A stretch of DNA of 64,000 nt from Hirsutella rhossiliensis. Taxonomy: Eukaryota > Ascomycota > Sordariomycetes > Hypocreales > Ophiocordycipitaceae. Positions 23,381 to 35,169 of this stretch are shown piece by piece. The translations under genes and the position numbers were made by a program. Position 1 is the stretch's first letter. The number at the start of each line of letters is the position of its first letter. Location: assembly GCF_020360975.1 (NCBI RefSeq), contig NW_025408673.1, forward strand, positions 2,852,001 to 2,916,000. Direction: 5' to 3'. The notes beneath the pieces are model-generated. The model was not told where the DNA came from. It ran no database searches and saw nothing but the letters and a program-made list of their open reading frames with translations.

Positions 23381-23546
23381 AATTTTCCATATACGCCTTT
23401 TAGAATCTATAATAGGATAGTAAGGCTTATAAGTAGTAAAGCTATTAGTAATATATTAAATAGAATTTTCCGTATACGCCTTTTAGAATCTACGATAGGA
23501 TAGTAAGGCTTATAAGTAGTAAAGCTACTAGTAATATATTAAATAG
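23381..23546. repeat. 83-bp tandem duplication
   Basis: Two adjacent copies (23,381-23,463 and 23,464-23,546) start with AATTTTCC and end with ATATTAAATAG. They differ at only a few positions, all C/T or G/A transitions (for example CCATAT versus CCGTAT, and CTATAATA versus CTACGATA). The period of 83 is not a multiple of three, so the duplication shifts the reading frame of the surrounding gene. Confidence 0.9.
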
Positions 23547-23697
23547 CTTTATACTAGTACTTAGGGAGTCTTCCCTACTACTACTACTAGATCTTTCCTT
23601 TAATAAATTCTTAGAGTTACGCGACGACGGTTTCCTAGATAGATTTAATCCTTACGATCTATAGGCACTTAATATATCTCTTAAAGCTACCTATAAG

Positions 23698-23977
23698 TAG
23701 GGTGGTTTTCTATTACGATTATAAGGGGTCTTTTTATTAAAGGTATAATAGATAATCCTTTTCTATTCTTAGTATATTAGTACTATAAGGGGTATACCGC
23801 TAATAAGGCCTAAAGATTTAGCGAGATTTAGTAGTAGATAAGCCTACTATTTTAATAGCTAGCCCCTTAGACTTTATACTAGGAGTATAAGTAGGGGGGG
23901 TTATCTATTCTATTTATTATAGATAGATATACCTTTAATAGAAAAACCCCTTATAATCGTAATAGAAAACCACCCTG
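23698..23977. mobile_element. hAT-type MITE (non-autonomous)
   Basis: A 280-bp element with ~48-bp terminal inverted repeats beginning TAGGGTGGTTTTCTATTACG on the left and, read inward from the right, CAGGGTGGTTTTCTATTACG. The first base of the left end has apparently been changed C to T. The element is flanked by the 8-bp direct repeat CCTATAAG (23,690-23,697 and 23,978-23,985). Eight-base duplications and CAGGG ends are characteristic of hAT. It has no coding capacity. Its ends do not match those of the hAT at 18.26 kb, so it was mobilised by another family member. Confidence 0.9.
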
Positions 23978-24350
23978 CCTATAAGCCTCTTATTATTAAC
24001 CTTATAAGGGATTCTTTAGTTTATAAGGGCTATATACTAAACGATGCTTAGAATAAGGAGCTTTTATACTATAATACTAAAGATAACGATAGGTTCGCGG
24101 ATAAATTCTATTACTAAGCACCGATAGTATCGCTTAGCGCTATATATAAAATCGTAGTTATCGACCTTACTAGGGATTTAGAATATAGTTATAGGGTAGA
24201 GGAACTAAGTAAGGAATCTAAGGATAGTTAAGTTAAGGGGCTAGTATACTAAGAGGCGGATAATACCTTTATTATTATTACTAGATATATATATCCCGTT
24301 TATAGATAGGGAGACGTTAAACTTATCGATCTTACTAAAGGCCTAGCTTA

Positions 24351-24886
24351 ACCTTAAATATTTTAATTCTTTACTTATAGCTATACGGTATTAGCTAATA
24401 TAGTTTAATATATATATATACCTTCCTAGCTTAAGGTATTTAGTAGGTAGTAATAGAAAGTTATTAGTATTACGTATATATTTAAATAGGCGTGCTACGT
24501 TTATATAATTAAAGCTTAATTTCTATCTTTAGGCTAGCCTATACTATCTATAGAAATATCGCATTCGTTATTAGCGTAGCCCCTAGCCTATAAGTAACGC
24601 CGCTTATAAGGGCCGCTACGGCCTAGCTATACGCTTAACTAAAGGCGATCTAGCCTAGGAACCTAGCTCTCCGTTTAATTAATCTTAAGTAAAGCTATAA
24701 GCACCTTTTTCCCGCTTATTCTATTAGGCTAACCGGTGCTACTACTTAATAGCGAGCTTATTCTTTAATATTTAAGCTTTAGCCTTTAAGAGCCTCGCGC
24801 TCTAGGCCTTAGTATAGTCCTCCCTAGTAGCTAGACTTCTTTACTTCCTTATAGTTCTACTATAACCTGCCCTATCTACTTTAGAC
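24351..24886. other. No gene recognised
   Basis: RIP-mutated spacer between the unrecognised gene and the 5' end of the left Helitron. There are pyrimidine-rich stretches on the plus strand near its right end, but no motif, repeat partner or reading frame that I can support. Confidence 0.5.
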
Positions 24887-25814
24887 TATACCTTAAGGAA
24901 CGAAAGGTTCTTCCTTCCGCGTCCTTCGCTATACCTCTATATCCTTTACCCCTTACGTATAGACCGTATACCGCTCTATGCCTACTAGCTACTCTTTACC
25001 GCTACTAGTTCTTTTTCCCTACTAACCTTCTTATTCTTACTACCTATTCCTATCCCGCTCCCGCTCCGGTCCTACTCTCTAAGGCTAACTCTCCTTTCTT
25101 ATACCGATTATTTATAGCTATTACTATATACTATACTATAAGAATACCCTATTATAGTCTTACCTAAGGAGGTTCGCTATACTTTAGGTAATCTTAAATC
25201 GTAGAGATCTTAGTAGCGCCGTTCCTATTAACGACCTTTACCGCTTATTAGGGTTCCCTATAACGAGATCCTCCGCGTCTTATACGATATAGACCGCTAG
25301 CGCGCTAAAGAACGATCCCGCCGCCGTAAAGCTTAATTTTAATATACTATATATATATAATAGCTAAATAACCTATCCCTAAGATAACCCTAAGAAGAGT
25401 AAGCGCCCTTTACTTTACCTTTAACGTAGCTAAAACACTCCCTTAAAAGATAAATATAGCTACTAGCGACTATATTACTAAGACGACTTAAAGAGGGGCT
25501 ATTACCTTTTACTCTACCTCCTATATAGCTAAGGCGCTCCTTTAAAAGATATATATAGCCGCCAGCCGCTCTATCGCTAAAACGATATAAAGAAGAGGAG
25601 ACACCTCTTACTCTACCCCTTATATAGCTAACGCGCTCCTCTAAAAGATATATATAGACGCTAGCCTCTTTATTACTAAGTCGATCTAAGGCGGAATAAC
25701 CGCTTTACCCTTTATCGCTTATATAGATAGGGCGCTTCCTTATAAGGCCTAGGCCTATATAAGAAACCGTTTAACTTTAGCGAGACTCTATTAAGTTTAT
25801 ACTATATTACTATA

Positions 25815-28800
25815 ATGCCTATTTCTACTTTAAAGAGTAAGTATCGTTAATAAGATCTTAGTATAACGAAGTTCTATATACCCTTTAGGTAGTAGCTCTT
25901 AAATCGTTTTATTAAGCGTTTATAGATAAGAGGACGTTACTTATTTCTTACTATATCTTCTACTATAAAAAGACCCTACCTTATAAGCTCTTAACTATAT
26001 AGTAGAGGGGTCGATTATTGCCTTCCTTACTATAGGCGACCTAGACTATCTAGAAGTATAGCGCTTACCTTCCGCCGTACGAGCGCGTAGGAGTTAACGT
26101 ATACCGCGAGTATCGCGCTAGCTTTAATAGTAGACGGCTGCTTAAAGCTTACTTAGTTAATAATATAGCTATTAGTTATAAATATCGGTACCTTAGCGAG
26201 CTTAATAACCTCTCTTCTATTAAAGAGAGACTTATTACCTTATATATACCCTTTAGCTATATTACTAAGTTTATAGTTAATAATAAGACCTATTTTAAAA
26301 TTAGCTACTATAAGTATATAAAAGGATATATCGTTATCTTTCTAAATAAGGTAGACGATCTTATTACTACTATTCTTTTATATCCCTTACTATAGACTAT
26401 TAAGAATATCTATATCTCTTAGAGCGGTTCGGCTAAGCCTAGCTCCGTAGACGTTAGATACCTACTTTAGGTACGTAAATCTTAAGTAGCGGCCGCCCTA
26501 GCATAGCTATAAAGGAATAACTTACTTTACGAGAATATTATAATCGACTAGGTAAAGATAGATAGCTAGTAGTATACCGACGGCTTTATTATTCCGACCG
26601 TTATTATAGACTATATATAAAGAGAGGAACCGTTAACCGTTAAGAGGACTTAAACTAACTATATAGTCTTAGATATTAATCGAGGCTTAAAGGAAAATAG
26701 TTTTAGAAGTATCGATAAACTTATAAGCTCGATTAATAGTACCTTCGTCGATAAGTCTCGCGACTTAAACTATACTTTATTAACTAAGTAGACTTAACCC
26801 TCTCTTAGTAAGCTAGCGACTCTTATCCCTAACTTAGCTACTATTAGCTAGGAAGTTAAAACTATATATAAGATATCTATATCCGCTATATTCCCTCTTA
26901 ATAGACCGGCTGCCTTTATAGATACCGATAAGCTATTATTTATAGCGGGTATAGCTAACGCTAATCCGGATCTACGTAGCCGCTTTATACTATACGTTAT
27001 ATAGGTCTAAACTATAGGAGATTAGCCGTTTATCTAAGTAGAGTATAGTATAGACTTTATAGATAACCTATATAAAGATTTCTTCCCTTAAATATTTCCT
27101 AAGCTTTTTCTATAGGGAAGGGGCGGCCTAAAATTAAAGGGTAACTTAAGTCGTAGCTAATAAAGCGACGCTATTAACCGTCGTCTAAATTACTCGCTTA
27201 TTTACTAAGCTAGATATATATTATAATAGTATAAAGGCTAATTCGCTACCTATCCTATCTTTTATTTCTTAGTATTTAATACCCTTCTTTACTCCTTTAA
27301 CCGCTATATTAATATAGTCCGTATTACTAAAGATTCCTTTTATAGGCTTAAGTAAGCGTATATAAACTTAAATAAGGACTAACTAAAGAGAGCCGAGGTA
27401 GAGATATAGGAGATAAGGACTATATCGGACCTTAATATATTAGTCTTACTTTACGAGCTATTAATTTTTAGCTATATATAGCCGCTCTTAAACGAATCTT
27501 ATTTACTTATACGGAGGAAGATATAAGCTATTAATATCTAGGCTAGTATACCTATAGTTTAGATTACTATTAGTCTTAATAATATTAATAATCTAATAAA
27601 GATAAAGCTTACTATTTATAGGCTATATAATTATAACTTTATAAAAGAGCTTTTAGCCGATCTCCGTAAAAAGTATAATAGAATCGCCCTTAGTACTATA
27701 GATCCGGTTAGCTCGGCCTTCTTTTTTTACTAAGAAATATCCTTATTCTTTAATAAATATATAAATATAAGCTAGGAATCGATCTTTAAGAAGATTAGCT
27801 ACTATTACGTAATAGTAAAGATAAATAAGTAAGGTAGCCTCTACTTATATAGACTCCTTTAGCTAAAGGGCAATATATAGTTACTAAACTTAATAGACGA
27901 TATAGCTAATCCCGCGGAAGAAGTATACCGTGCCTAGGTAATTTAGTATATAGACTCTATCTTTTATAAGTATTTAGATAAAGATACTAGAAAAGCTATA
28001 CGATAATAGAGGAAGCCTATCGATCTTATAGAGGAGGTTATAACTAGTACCTTAGCTCTTATTATAGCCTTCGAAGATAAATCTAACTTTATCGCGTACT
28101 ATTACTAAGTGCACTCCTATATATATACCTACCTTAAGTATTCTTTAAAGGGTATTATCGAATAAGGGGTAGATTAATAGAGATAGATAGCCTACCGCTT
28201 TAAGGTACCGTAGAAGATTATCGAGGAGATAGGGTTTATAAAGGATAGTCTACTTTAGATCTAGCGTAATTACCTACTCGTTAACCGGTATAATAAGTTA
28301 TTAGCAGTTAGCCTTTACTATAATTATAATATCTCGATAATCTTAACTAAAACTAAGGGCCTAGCTATAGTATACTATATTATAAACTATGCTATTAAAC
28401 TAGATACGCCGATATAGAAGTATATTACTCTCGCTACTAAGGTTGCCCGCTAACTCCGCGAAGCTAGTCGTCCGACGTCTCGCGTACTAGATCCCACCCT
28501 ACTTAATAATAGGTAGTAAGTAATATTAAACGAGAGCCGTTAATTCCTAATAAGAATAGTAAATTAGATCTTCTTTAAGCGATAACTCTTAGCTATAGAG
28601 GTCTATTATTACCTCCTTAGATATAATACCGACTTTACTAACGTGCTATATTAGTCTTTCTTAAACCTAATAGCCCTTTATTAGGTAATCTTTTACCTAT
28701 AATTATATCTCCGCTATTAGGCCGGCGAGCTAATAAACGCTAAATAGCTTATAAAGATAATCCGTCTAAGGTAAGGAGGGCGAACCCTTTTATACCTAAA

Positions 28801-31800
28801 CGCGTATACGTACTAGGGCTATATTCTACGAGACTTATACCTATATAACTATATATTAATAATTTATTTAGTGCGTTAAAATAGTTAGAGTAAAGATAAC
28901 TCCTATATTTTTCTCGATAGCTAGGATTCTAACTATAATAACTAGATCTAAAAGCTTCGACGGCCTAACTAGTACGCTATCTTAATCTTCTAAGGATATA
29001 TTAGCGACTATTATAAGGACGATTACCTAGTATATATTAAGCGGTATACTCTAAACCCCCTAGTACTATTTTAGCTCTATTTAATAGCCCGTATAGAAAT
29101 TCGGTCTTATACTTAGCGCTATTTATCCTTTAAGAGAAGTTTATTTTTAAGAGCTAAGGCGATATAACCGATATATAGACAATATATTAAGCGGGTCTTT
29201 ATTCCTGCCTTTATTTCTATATCTCTAATATTTATCTTTTAAGGAAGTCTACTAAAGATATATATAAGGATACGAAGCTCTAGGCTAGTTAATTAAAGGG
29301 CGACGATATAATTAATATTAAGTACCTACTTAACGATAACCGCTACGAAAAAGAGCCTCTAGCGCTAGCTTATTATTAGGCCTATAGAGCTTTACTTTAG
29401 ATTTTACGAAATACTATATAAGATATAGACGCTATAAAGAACTCGCCTATCCTTAGAGGTCTAATATATAATCTATATAAAGAGAACCTAACTAAAAAAG
29501 AGTAACCTTTTATTTAACGTTAAGAGGATTTATACCGGAATATACCCTATAATTAAAGTAACGCCTTATACTAATTTCTAATATCTTAAGACGATATCTA
29601 AGTAGCGGCTAAGGCCTAATAGCTAATATATCTTTAGATGCTTAACGATATTAAGAGTAGTTTTTAAGGGACTATACTTTCCGCGGATAGCGCTAATATC
29701 GATAATATACTAAGCTTTATACTAAACTATTTATAGACTATAGCCCTTTAACTTATTTACCTATTTCTAGATAAGTATACTACTAATCTAGACTTAGTAG
29801 GTTAGTATCTTTAATATACTAGCGGGCTAGGTAGTATAGGAAAGTTAAGGATTATCGATGCCTTTAAGGACGTATTCGCGGTAAGGAACTAGCTATATCT
29901 TTTATAGATAACTAGTACGTTAGGTAGTTTAGCGGCCTAGATTAGCGGTATAACTATCTACTTAGCCTATAGGTTAGATTCCTATCGCGATCTAAATAAA
30001 CCGCCTCCCCCTTTCTTAGAGGCGAAGAAGTAGATCTAGAAATAAAAGCTAGTACTCGTAATTAATAAGGTTAGTATACTAAGAGGAGCTACTCTATATA
30101 ACGTTAGTCGTTACCTATAAGTACTCTATAACTATCTAGATAAACTATTTAGTAGGATGCCTATCGTTTTATTAATAAGAGACTTATATTAGTTCGCCCT
30201 TATATAGGAAATAAGCCTACTAATTATTAGACCGCCGGACTAAATAAAGACCCCCCTACGATAAGCTACTATCTTTTATTATAGCGGCTATAGATTATAG
30301 TATCTATTTAAAACTATAGTGCTCCTCGAAGACTAAGTCTATATATATAACGATCCTTAACTCTATATACTCTTAGATTAAGTTCGTAATAGGCGCTAGA
30401 CCTATAAAGATCTAAGCTTACTTAATACTAATATTATAAGACGCTCGTAAATTACCTTCTACGATAGTTTACGCGCTATAACGCCGCTAAACCGCACCTA
30501 GTAGGCCCTTAATATAGAAGCTATTATAGGCTAGGCGCGCTTTAACTAGCGGTATATCTATATCTTTATCTTAACTTATACTTAGTATAGCGGCGCGCTT
30601 TCTTTAGATATTATAGCGCGAACTATCGGATAAGGCAACGACTCTACTTATAAAGTCCCTAGCGTCTTCTTCTACGCCTAGGGCATACCTATAGTTATTA
30701 ATAAGAACGTCTATACTAGCCTAAAGGTTATAAATAGGGCCGACTTTACTACTATAAACGTAGTACTTAATCTTAATTACCTAAGATACTACTTAGCTAA
30801 TAACGTAACTATTTACTTTAGGCTACTACTTAGTATTCTTTTATAGTTTAAGGAGATAAAGGCCTTAGCGATACCGTCCCTCCTTATAGGGACGGTACTT
30901 ATCCGCTTAATATTATATATACTTAACTTAACTAACTCTTACTTTAAGTTCTTATCTATAAGATATACGTAACGTAAACTACCCGTTATACTAGCGTTCG
31001 TTCTTACTAATTATAAAGCCTAGGGTAAAACGTTCGTTAAAGTACTATTAAAGCTACGTAGAAATTATATAATTAATAGTAAACCCTTTAAGTACGATTT
31101 TACGAGCCTCTACGTCTAACTATCTAGGTATACCTTGCTTTAGGGTATTAAGCTTCTTAGTCCTATAAGGTACTATTAAAAGCTATAAGCAATAAGCGTA
31201 GAATTAGGTAATCGATAACGTAAGCGGAAAGATCGGTCGAAGGAGTATAGGGTAGGATTTTATCCGGAATTTATAACGAGTATATAAGGGGCTAAATAAT
31301 ATATTAAAAGAATAGCGTTATAAAAGATGCTTATAAACTTACTTGTTCTATCTACTACTCCTTAGGAAATCCTTCGTCTTTTATAGACTATTGCTCGCCT
31401 ACTAGTAGACTAATTAGTCGGCTTTCTAGTATATTCTATAGTGCTTAAAAAGCTCTATCTATAGTATATCTTCCTAACTTAGTAGGTGGTCTAATTATAG
31501 TATAATGGTTAACGTAAGACTATAGGTTCTAGTATAAGTAGTGGATTTAACTAGAATGTTCTATGCCCGACCTATTCTCGTATCGCGGATATCTTCGGAA
31601 CCGCTAGGCTAAAATAGGTAATAGGGTATCCGTTCTACTTATAATTAACTTATACATTTTATATATATTTATGTTTATAAGGATAGGCTTATCCTAACCC
31701 GCTTTTCCTAGAGGAAGGTATAGATATCTAGTAAAGGTCTTTGTCTTTTAAGGGTTATTCCCTTAGACTGTATTATAGAGCCTCTTTTTACTAGCCTATT

Positions 31801-31960
31801 CTATAAAGCCTCCCTATACCTATTACTTCTTTATAATAGTAAAATAGGAATATAAGGGTATATTCTTATAGGTACTATAATTTTATTAGTAATAGGCTAG
31901 ATTAGGCTATACTTAATAGAATATAGAGACTTAAGAACTTAGCTATAGAAATAAGATAGT
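25815..31960 (+). pseudogene. Helitron H1 replicase-helicase (RepHel), LTR-interrupted
   Basis: Domains in order. A DUF6570-like N-terminal region (~26,150-26,560) includes YIKGYIVIFLNKVDDLI and the run of VAAALAWLQRNN type. The Helitron_like_N/Rep part starts near FFPQIFPKLFLQGRGGLK (~27,080-27,135). Walker A is read as SGLGSIGKLRIIDAF (~29,820-29,865; the original Ser of GKS is now Leu), followed by VLVINKVSILRGATL (Walker B, ~30,050-30,090). C-terminal PIF1 motifs end with LTNYKAQGKTF (~31,005-31,040) and LYVQLSRYTLLQGIKLLS (~31,110-31,165). The frame is then cut by the solo LTR at 31,174 and resumes at 31,871. The nearest ATG is at 25,815, but copy H2 has ACG there, so the true start is uncertain. 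Confidence 0.82.
31174..31870. mobile_element. Solo LTR with GGTAC target duplication
   Basis: A 697-bp insertion splits the 3' end of the H1 helicase gene. The inverted copy H2 is continuous at the same place, which fixes the limits. The 5-bp sequence GGTAC occurs on both sides (31,169-31,173 and 31,871-31,875). The insert begins TATTAAAAGC and ends TTCTTATA, i.e. the TG...CA of an LTR changed by RIP to TA...TA. There is no coding sequence. It retains more TG than its surroundings around 31,490-31,680, which suggests a younger age or weaker RIP. The retrotransposon superfamily cannot be told. Confidence 0.85.
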
Positions 31961-32009
31961 TATATAAGGACTATAGTTTCGAAAAATAGCTATCCCTTTA
32001 CCGCTAACT

Positions 32010-32735
32010 AAGTATAGCTACTAATATATCTATTATATACGACTTTATCCCTTTTACTTTACCCTACTTTATTATAGCTATTATTTACCTTATCCCTATC
32101 CCGCTTATCCCGCTTAGAGCTTAACTATATATAGACTTAGTAAATATCTAAAGCTATATTAGGAATCGGGAATCCCTATAATGCTCGATAATATCGCTCT
32201 TTTCTACCGCGCTTTATAGGTCGTGCTATTGCGATAGGGTTATACTAAGTATCTTATACTCTTTCTTCTTCTTTATATCCTACTACGGCGGTAGTAACGC
32301 GGGATAACGCTCGACGCGCTCTAGGAAGCGCTTAAAGCTACGTAGCCTATTAGCGGCACTACTATATATACTATCTATATCTACTTTGCCTTTAATATTA
32401 TATATATCCTTAACGTATAGTTAGTAAGCGTTGATTAGTAACTTATAGATATCTCTTTCTAATCGATTATAGAGCTAAGTGCGATTTTTAAGACGCGTAA
32501 AGGGGCGGGCGACGCTATATTTTAACCCCTTTAGAGGCGATAACTTTACCGTTATAGGCCTATCTTAAAACGATATTATAGCGTCGGCTTATTTACTATA
32601 AACCTTCTTATAGACCTTTTAGTTTACCTTCTAGTAATCCTTAGAGTAGTATAGCGTTATAGAATATTTCGCGTACCTCTTAAGGGCGACTTTAAGCAGC
32701 GACTTCTTATAGCTATTATACTTAAGGGCTATAAC
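32010..32735 (-). pseudogene. MYND zinc-finger protein (samB-like), left copy
   Basis: Minus-strand gene convergent with the H1 RepHel, inside the Helitron. It is the inverted counterpart of the better preserved copy at 44,980-45,720 and differs from it by scattered transitions. The N-terminal MYND finger lies near 32,600-32,730, followed by a conserved C-terminal region that includes RFLERVERYPALLPP-type sequence (~32,270-32,340). Members of this family are small fungal MYND proteins. A role for the protein in Helitron biology is inference from position only. Confidence 0.72.
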
Positions 32736-32932
32736 AACCTAATTCCGATAACTAAATCGTTAAAGAATTACTTTCTAAAAAGACTATATAATTAAAGCTT
32801 ATTTTATACTATAGGGAGGGCTAGCTTAGGCTTAAACGGGTAAGGTGCTATAGCCGCACTACTACTAGACTTATTATGCTTTTCTAAAAACTAACCTAAA
32901 TACTCGCGCTTAACTACGCCTAACTCTTATCC

Positions 32933-32977
32933 CGTTCCTTAAGGCATTAGCGGACCCTAGAAGGGGCCGGTCTCCTA
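32933..32977 (+). repeat. Helitron 3' terminal motif
   Basis: A ~45-bp motif, CGTTCCTTAAGGCATTAGCG then GACCCTAGAAGGGGCCGGTC then TCCTA. Further copies: 33,184-33,228 (plus), 33,710-33,755, 44,583-44,627 and 44,740-44,784 (minus), and a partial one at 44,511-44,526 (minus). Three copies lie at the 3' limits of Helitrons H1, H2 and H3. The CCTTAAGG part is an inverted copy of the H1 5' end, and GGACCC/GGGGCC can form an imperfect hairpin. Confidence 0.75.
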
Positions 32978-33070
32978 TATTATCTCGGCCTAGATCTAGG
33001 GAACTAGCCTCTTTAATCGCCTAAATATAGAGCAGCGTATTATATTCGACCTTTACTAGGCACCTAGCTA

Positions 33071-33228
33071 AATGCCTTAAGGAACTTAAGGGTCTTTCTT
33101 CCGCCCCGTCCTTAATAAAGCTCGAGCTACTTAACGATCCGTGCTAGCTACGCCTTACGCACTAGCTATAAGCTATATTAGTCCGTTCCTTAGGGCATTA
33201 GCGGACCCTAGAAGGGGCCGGTCTCCTA
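33071..33228 (+). mobile_element. Small non-autonomous Helitron derivative
   Basis: About 158 bp. It starts with CCTTAAGGAACTTAAGGG, like the 5' end of H1, and ends with the 45-bp 3' terminal motif at 33,184-33,228. It has no coding sequence. The first ~105 bp recur inverted at 44,380-44,490 without the 3' motif. A MITE-like Helentron derivative is the simplest reading. A nested fragment of a larger element is the alternative. Confidence 0.55.
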
Positions 33229-33709
33229 TATATAAGGGTCTATATACGGAGTTACTACTAATTACTAAGCGCCGCCTTGCTAGGCGCTAGTAACGACGAC
33301 ATGCTAGAGCCGCGGTTACTAATAACGCCCTACTATAGGTTTCTATTAACTAAGGGCTACTAGTAACTAATATACGTTAGTTATTAGTACCTTAAAGGGA
33401 CTAGGAACCTCTAGGCGCTTAACGATATACTCTTAGTAATACCTATTAAAGTAAGTGCTAGTAACTAGCACGGTATAGGGCATCTTATTACTAGTAACTA
33501 AGTATCTTCTACTATATTAGAAGGCGCTAACGCTGCCTTTACTACGCTGTTCTTAGTAACTATATAATAGGCTTAGGCCGGAAATAACGCCGACTACTTA
33601 GTAGCATACTATAACCTAAGGTCTAGTAGGGGTCGTAGGACCTCCTACCCTAGACCTAGGTGCTAGTAACTACCTAGGATAGAGGTAGAAATTCCGGTAA
33701 ATACCTATA
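33229..33709. other. Spacer with dispersed TAGTAAC motif
   Basis: No coding sequence was recognised. The heptamer TAGTAAC or its complement GTTACTA occurs about eight times in 480 bp (near 33,240, 33,290, 33,318, 33,360, 33,462, 33,494, 33,560 and 33,665). The spacing is irregular, and the motif is often extended to CTAGTAACTA. Confidence 0.6.
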
Positions 33710-33982
33710 TAGGAGACCGGCCCCTTCTAGGGTCCGCTAATGCCTTTTCGGAACGAGCTTAAGAGTATAAGAAGTAAGGCGGCTAGCTTATAAAATAAAG
33801 GAATAAGCCTAATATAAGCACTTATCTTATACGCCTAACACCTACCTAATATATACGCGGTAGGTAGCGATAAAGCTCTAGGTAGGTATCGCGTACAGCT
33901 ATTATAGATGCTCTTTTAGGTATCTTTTTAAAGGGAAAGGAGGAAAGAGAAGAGTATAAGCTTAGTAGTAAGCTATATAGGC

Positions 33983-34055
33983 AATTAGGAGACTGTTTTA
34001 TAGGCGCTAGTAGCGTCTGCGTATAACCTTTTTTTTTGCTTTTTAGGGTTAAAGG
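33983..34055 (+). repeat. Fragment matching the 5' end of LINE copy 2
   Basis: About 73 bp, AATTAGGAGACTGTTTTATA through TAGTAGCGTC, a T-run and GCTTTTTAGGGTT. It is closely matched at 52,133-52,207, the start of LINE copy 2. Both copies keep an unmutated TG in CTGTTTT. It may be a 5' remnant of a second LINE insertion or a shared promoter-like element. Confidence 0.55.
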
Positions 34056-35169
34056 TGCTACGTATAGGTATTAGCTTCTAGCTAGACCCCGCGTTCGATA
34101 ATATTATAGTCTAATACCGTCTAGTAACTTTATTTCTTTATACCTAGCCTATTTAATCTTAAATCCTCCTTTAGTCGTAATAATAAAACGCTCTTTATAA
34201 CTATCGATTACTTAAGATAGAATAATATAGCTATATATTCCGTGCTAAAATTTTCGCCTCTACTACCTATAGCCGAAGTATTACCTAGCACCTACTCTAG
34301 CCGCCCTATAGTTAGTAGGGTTAGCTAGAGCCCGCACTAACTTTAACTAGTATACTAGGGTCTATCTAAGCTATTATTGCCTGGTGCGATATTAAGAGAA
34401 TAAGATTTATATCTTATTCGGCGTCGATAATCTAGGTAGATCGCCCCGTTATATAATTACGTATCTTAATATCGACTATAAATCTAGGTTTATGCCCTTA
34501 GGGTAGCGTAGCGTTCCTATGTTAGAACCGTAGTACTCTTATAAAGAAAGTTAGTAGAAAAGGTATATAATATAGTAATAAGGTAGTTATATTATATTTC
34601 GTATCTCCGTCCTCTTCTCTTTCTGCCCTAAACCTAAGCCCCTATTTATATCCCTCTTTCGTAGTATAGGTAATAGGCTAAGGGAGGCTAGGTGACCCTA
34701 GCCTCTTAACTAGAGACGTTCTAGTCTTAAATAGTAGCTTTCTAGCCTCTCGTTTAACCTAGTTAATAGCTCCCTTATTAGCCTAGCCACCTATATATAA
34801 CCTAGCTAACTTAATCGAGAGACGTTCTTCGCGATAGGTACCGGTAGTCGCGCGAATAGATAAGTAACCGTTAGCAGTTACTGCCCTAATACCTTAAGAT
34901 ATATAGATATATTATAGCTATATTCTAGACCTCTTTATAGAGGGAGAAGGTATGCCGATATACTCGTATAATAGATAGGCATTCGAAGTATAGTTAGGCT
35001 ATTGCGACGAATAGGAGGGGTTTCGGCCGGGTAACGGAGGTAATAACGATCCGGTTAATTAGCGAGCGGGGAGGTAGCCTTATAAGATATAGAGCCTTTA
35101 TACGTTCCGAATAAAAGACCTATATTTATATCTCGCCCTATCCTATATAAGGATTTACTAACTTTTAAA

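Larger units (their letters stand above)
22840..24350 (+). pseudogene. Unrecognised gene remnant carrying a MITE and a tandem duplication
   Basis: A plus-strand frame with only RIP-type stops runs from about 22,840. It includes a helical, charged stretch (~23,020-23,110, KRRLKAKEQERKTRLYNRA-like), then LLLLLDLSFNKFLELRDDGF (~23,580-23,640). After the MITE at 23,698-23,977 it resumes at ~23,978 with RDSLVYKGYILND (~24,008-24,045) and runs to about 24,350. Joining the two sides of the MITE at its 8-bp duplication keeps the protein readable. I do not recognise the family. It lies directly downstream of DUF3435 remnant 2 in the same orientation and could be cargo of the same element. Confidence 0.5.
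24887..32977 (+). mobile_element. Helitron copy H1 (Helentron-like), with MYND cargo
   Basis: The 5' end is TATACCTTAAGGAACG at 24,887. The 3' end is the motif at 32,933-32,977, which carries the inverted CGTTCCTTAAGG ~45 bp from the terminus and ends GGTCTCCTA. Removing a 697-bp LTR insert and its 5-bp duplication leaves about 7,389 bp, the same length as the inverted copy H2 (44,740-52,128). It contains a RepHel gene (plus) and a convergent MYND gene. No target duplication is seen, as expected for Helitrons; the base after the 3' end is T in all copies. Confidence 0.8.

Noticed and set aside
31497..31575. tRNA-like A-box (TAGTATAATGGTTAAC) within the solo LTR
   Set aside because: No 7-bp acceptor stem or proper T-arm with a B-box could be drawn. 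A TTCTAGT/ACTAGAA pairing has the wrong loop size. Perhaps a decayed tRNA-derived stretch, but not supportable as a tRNA gene.
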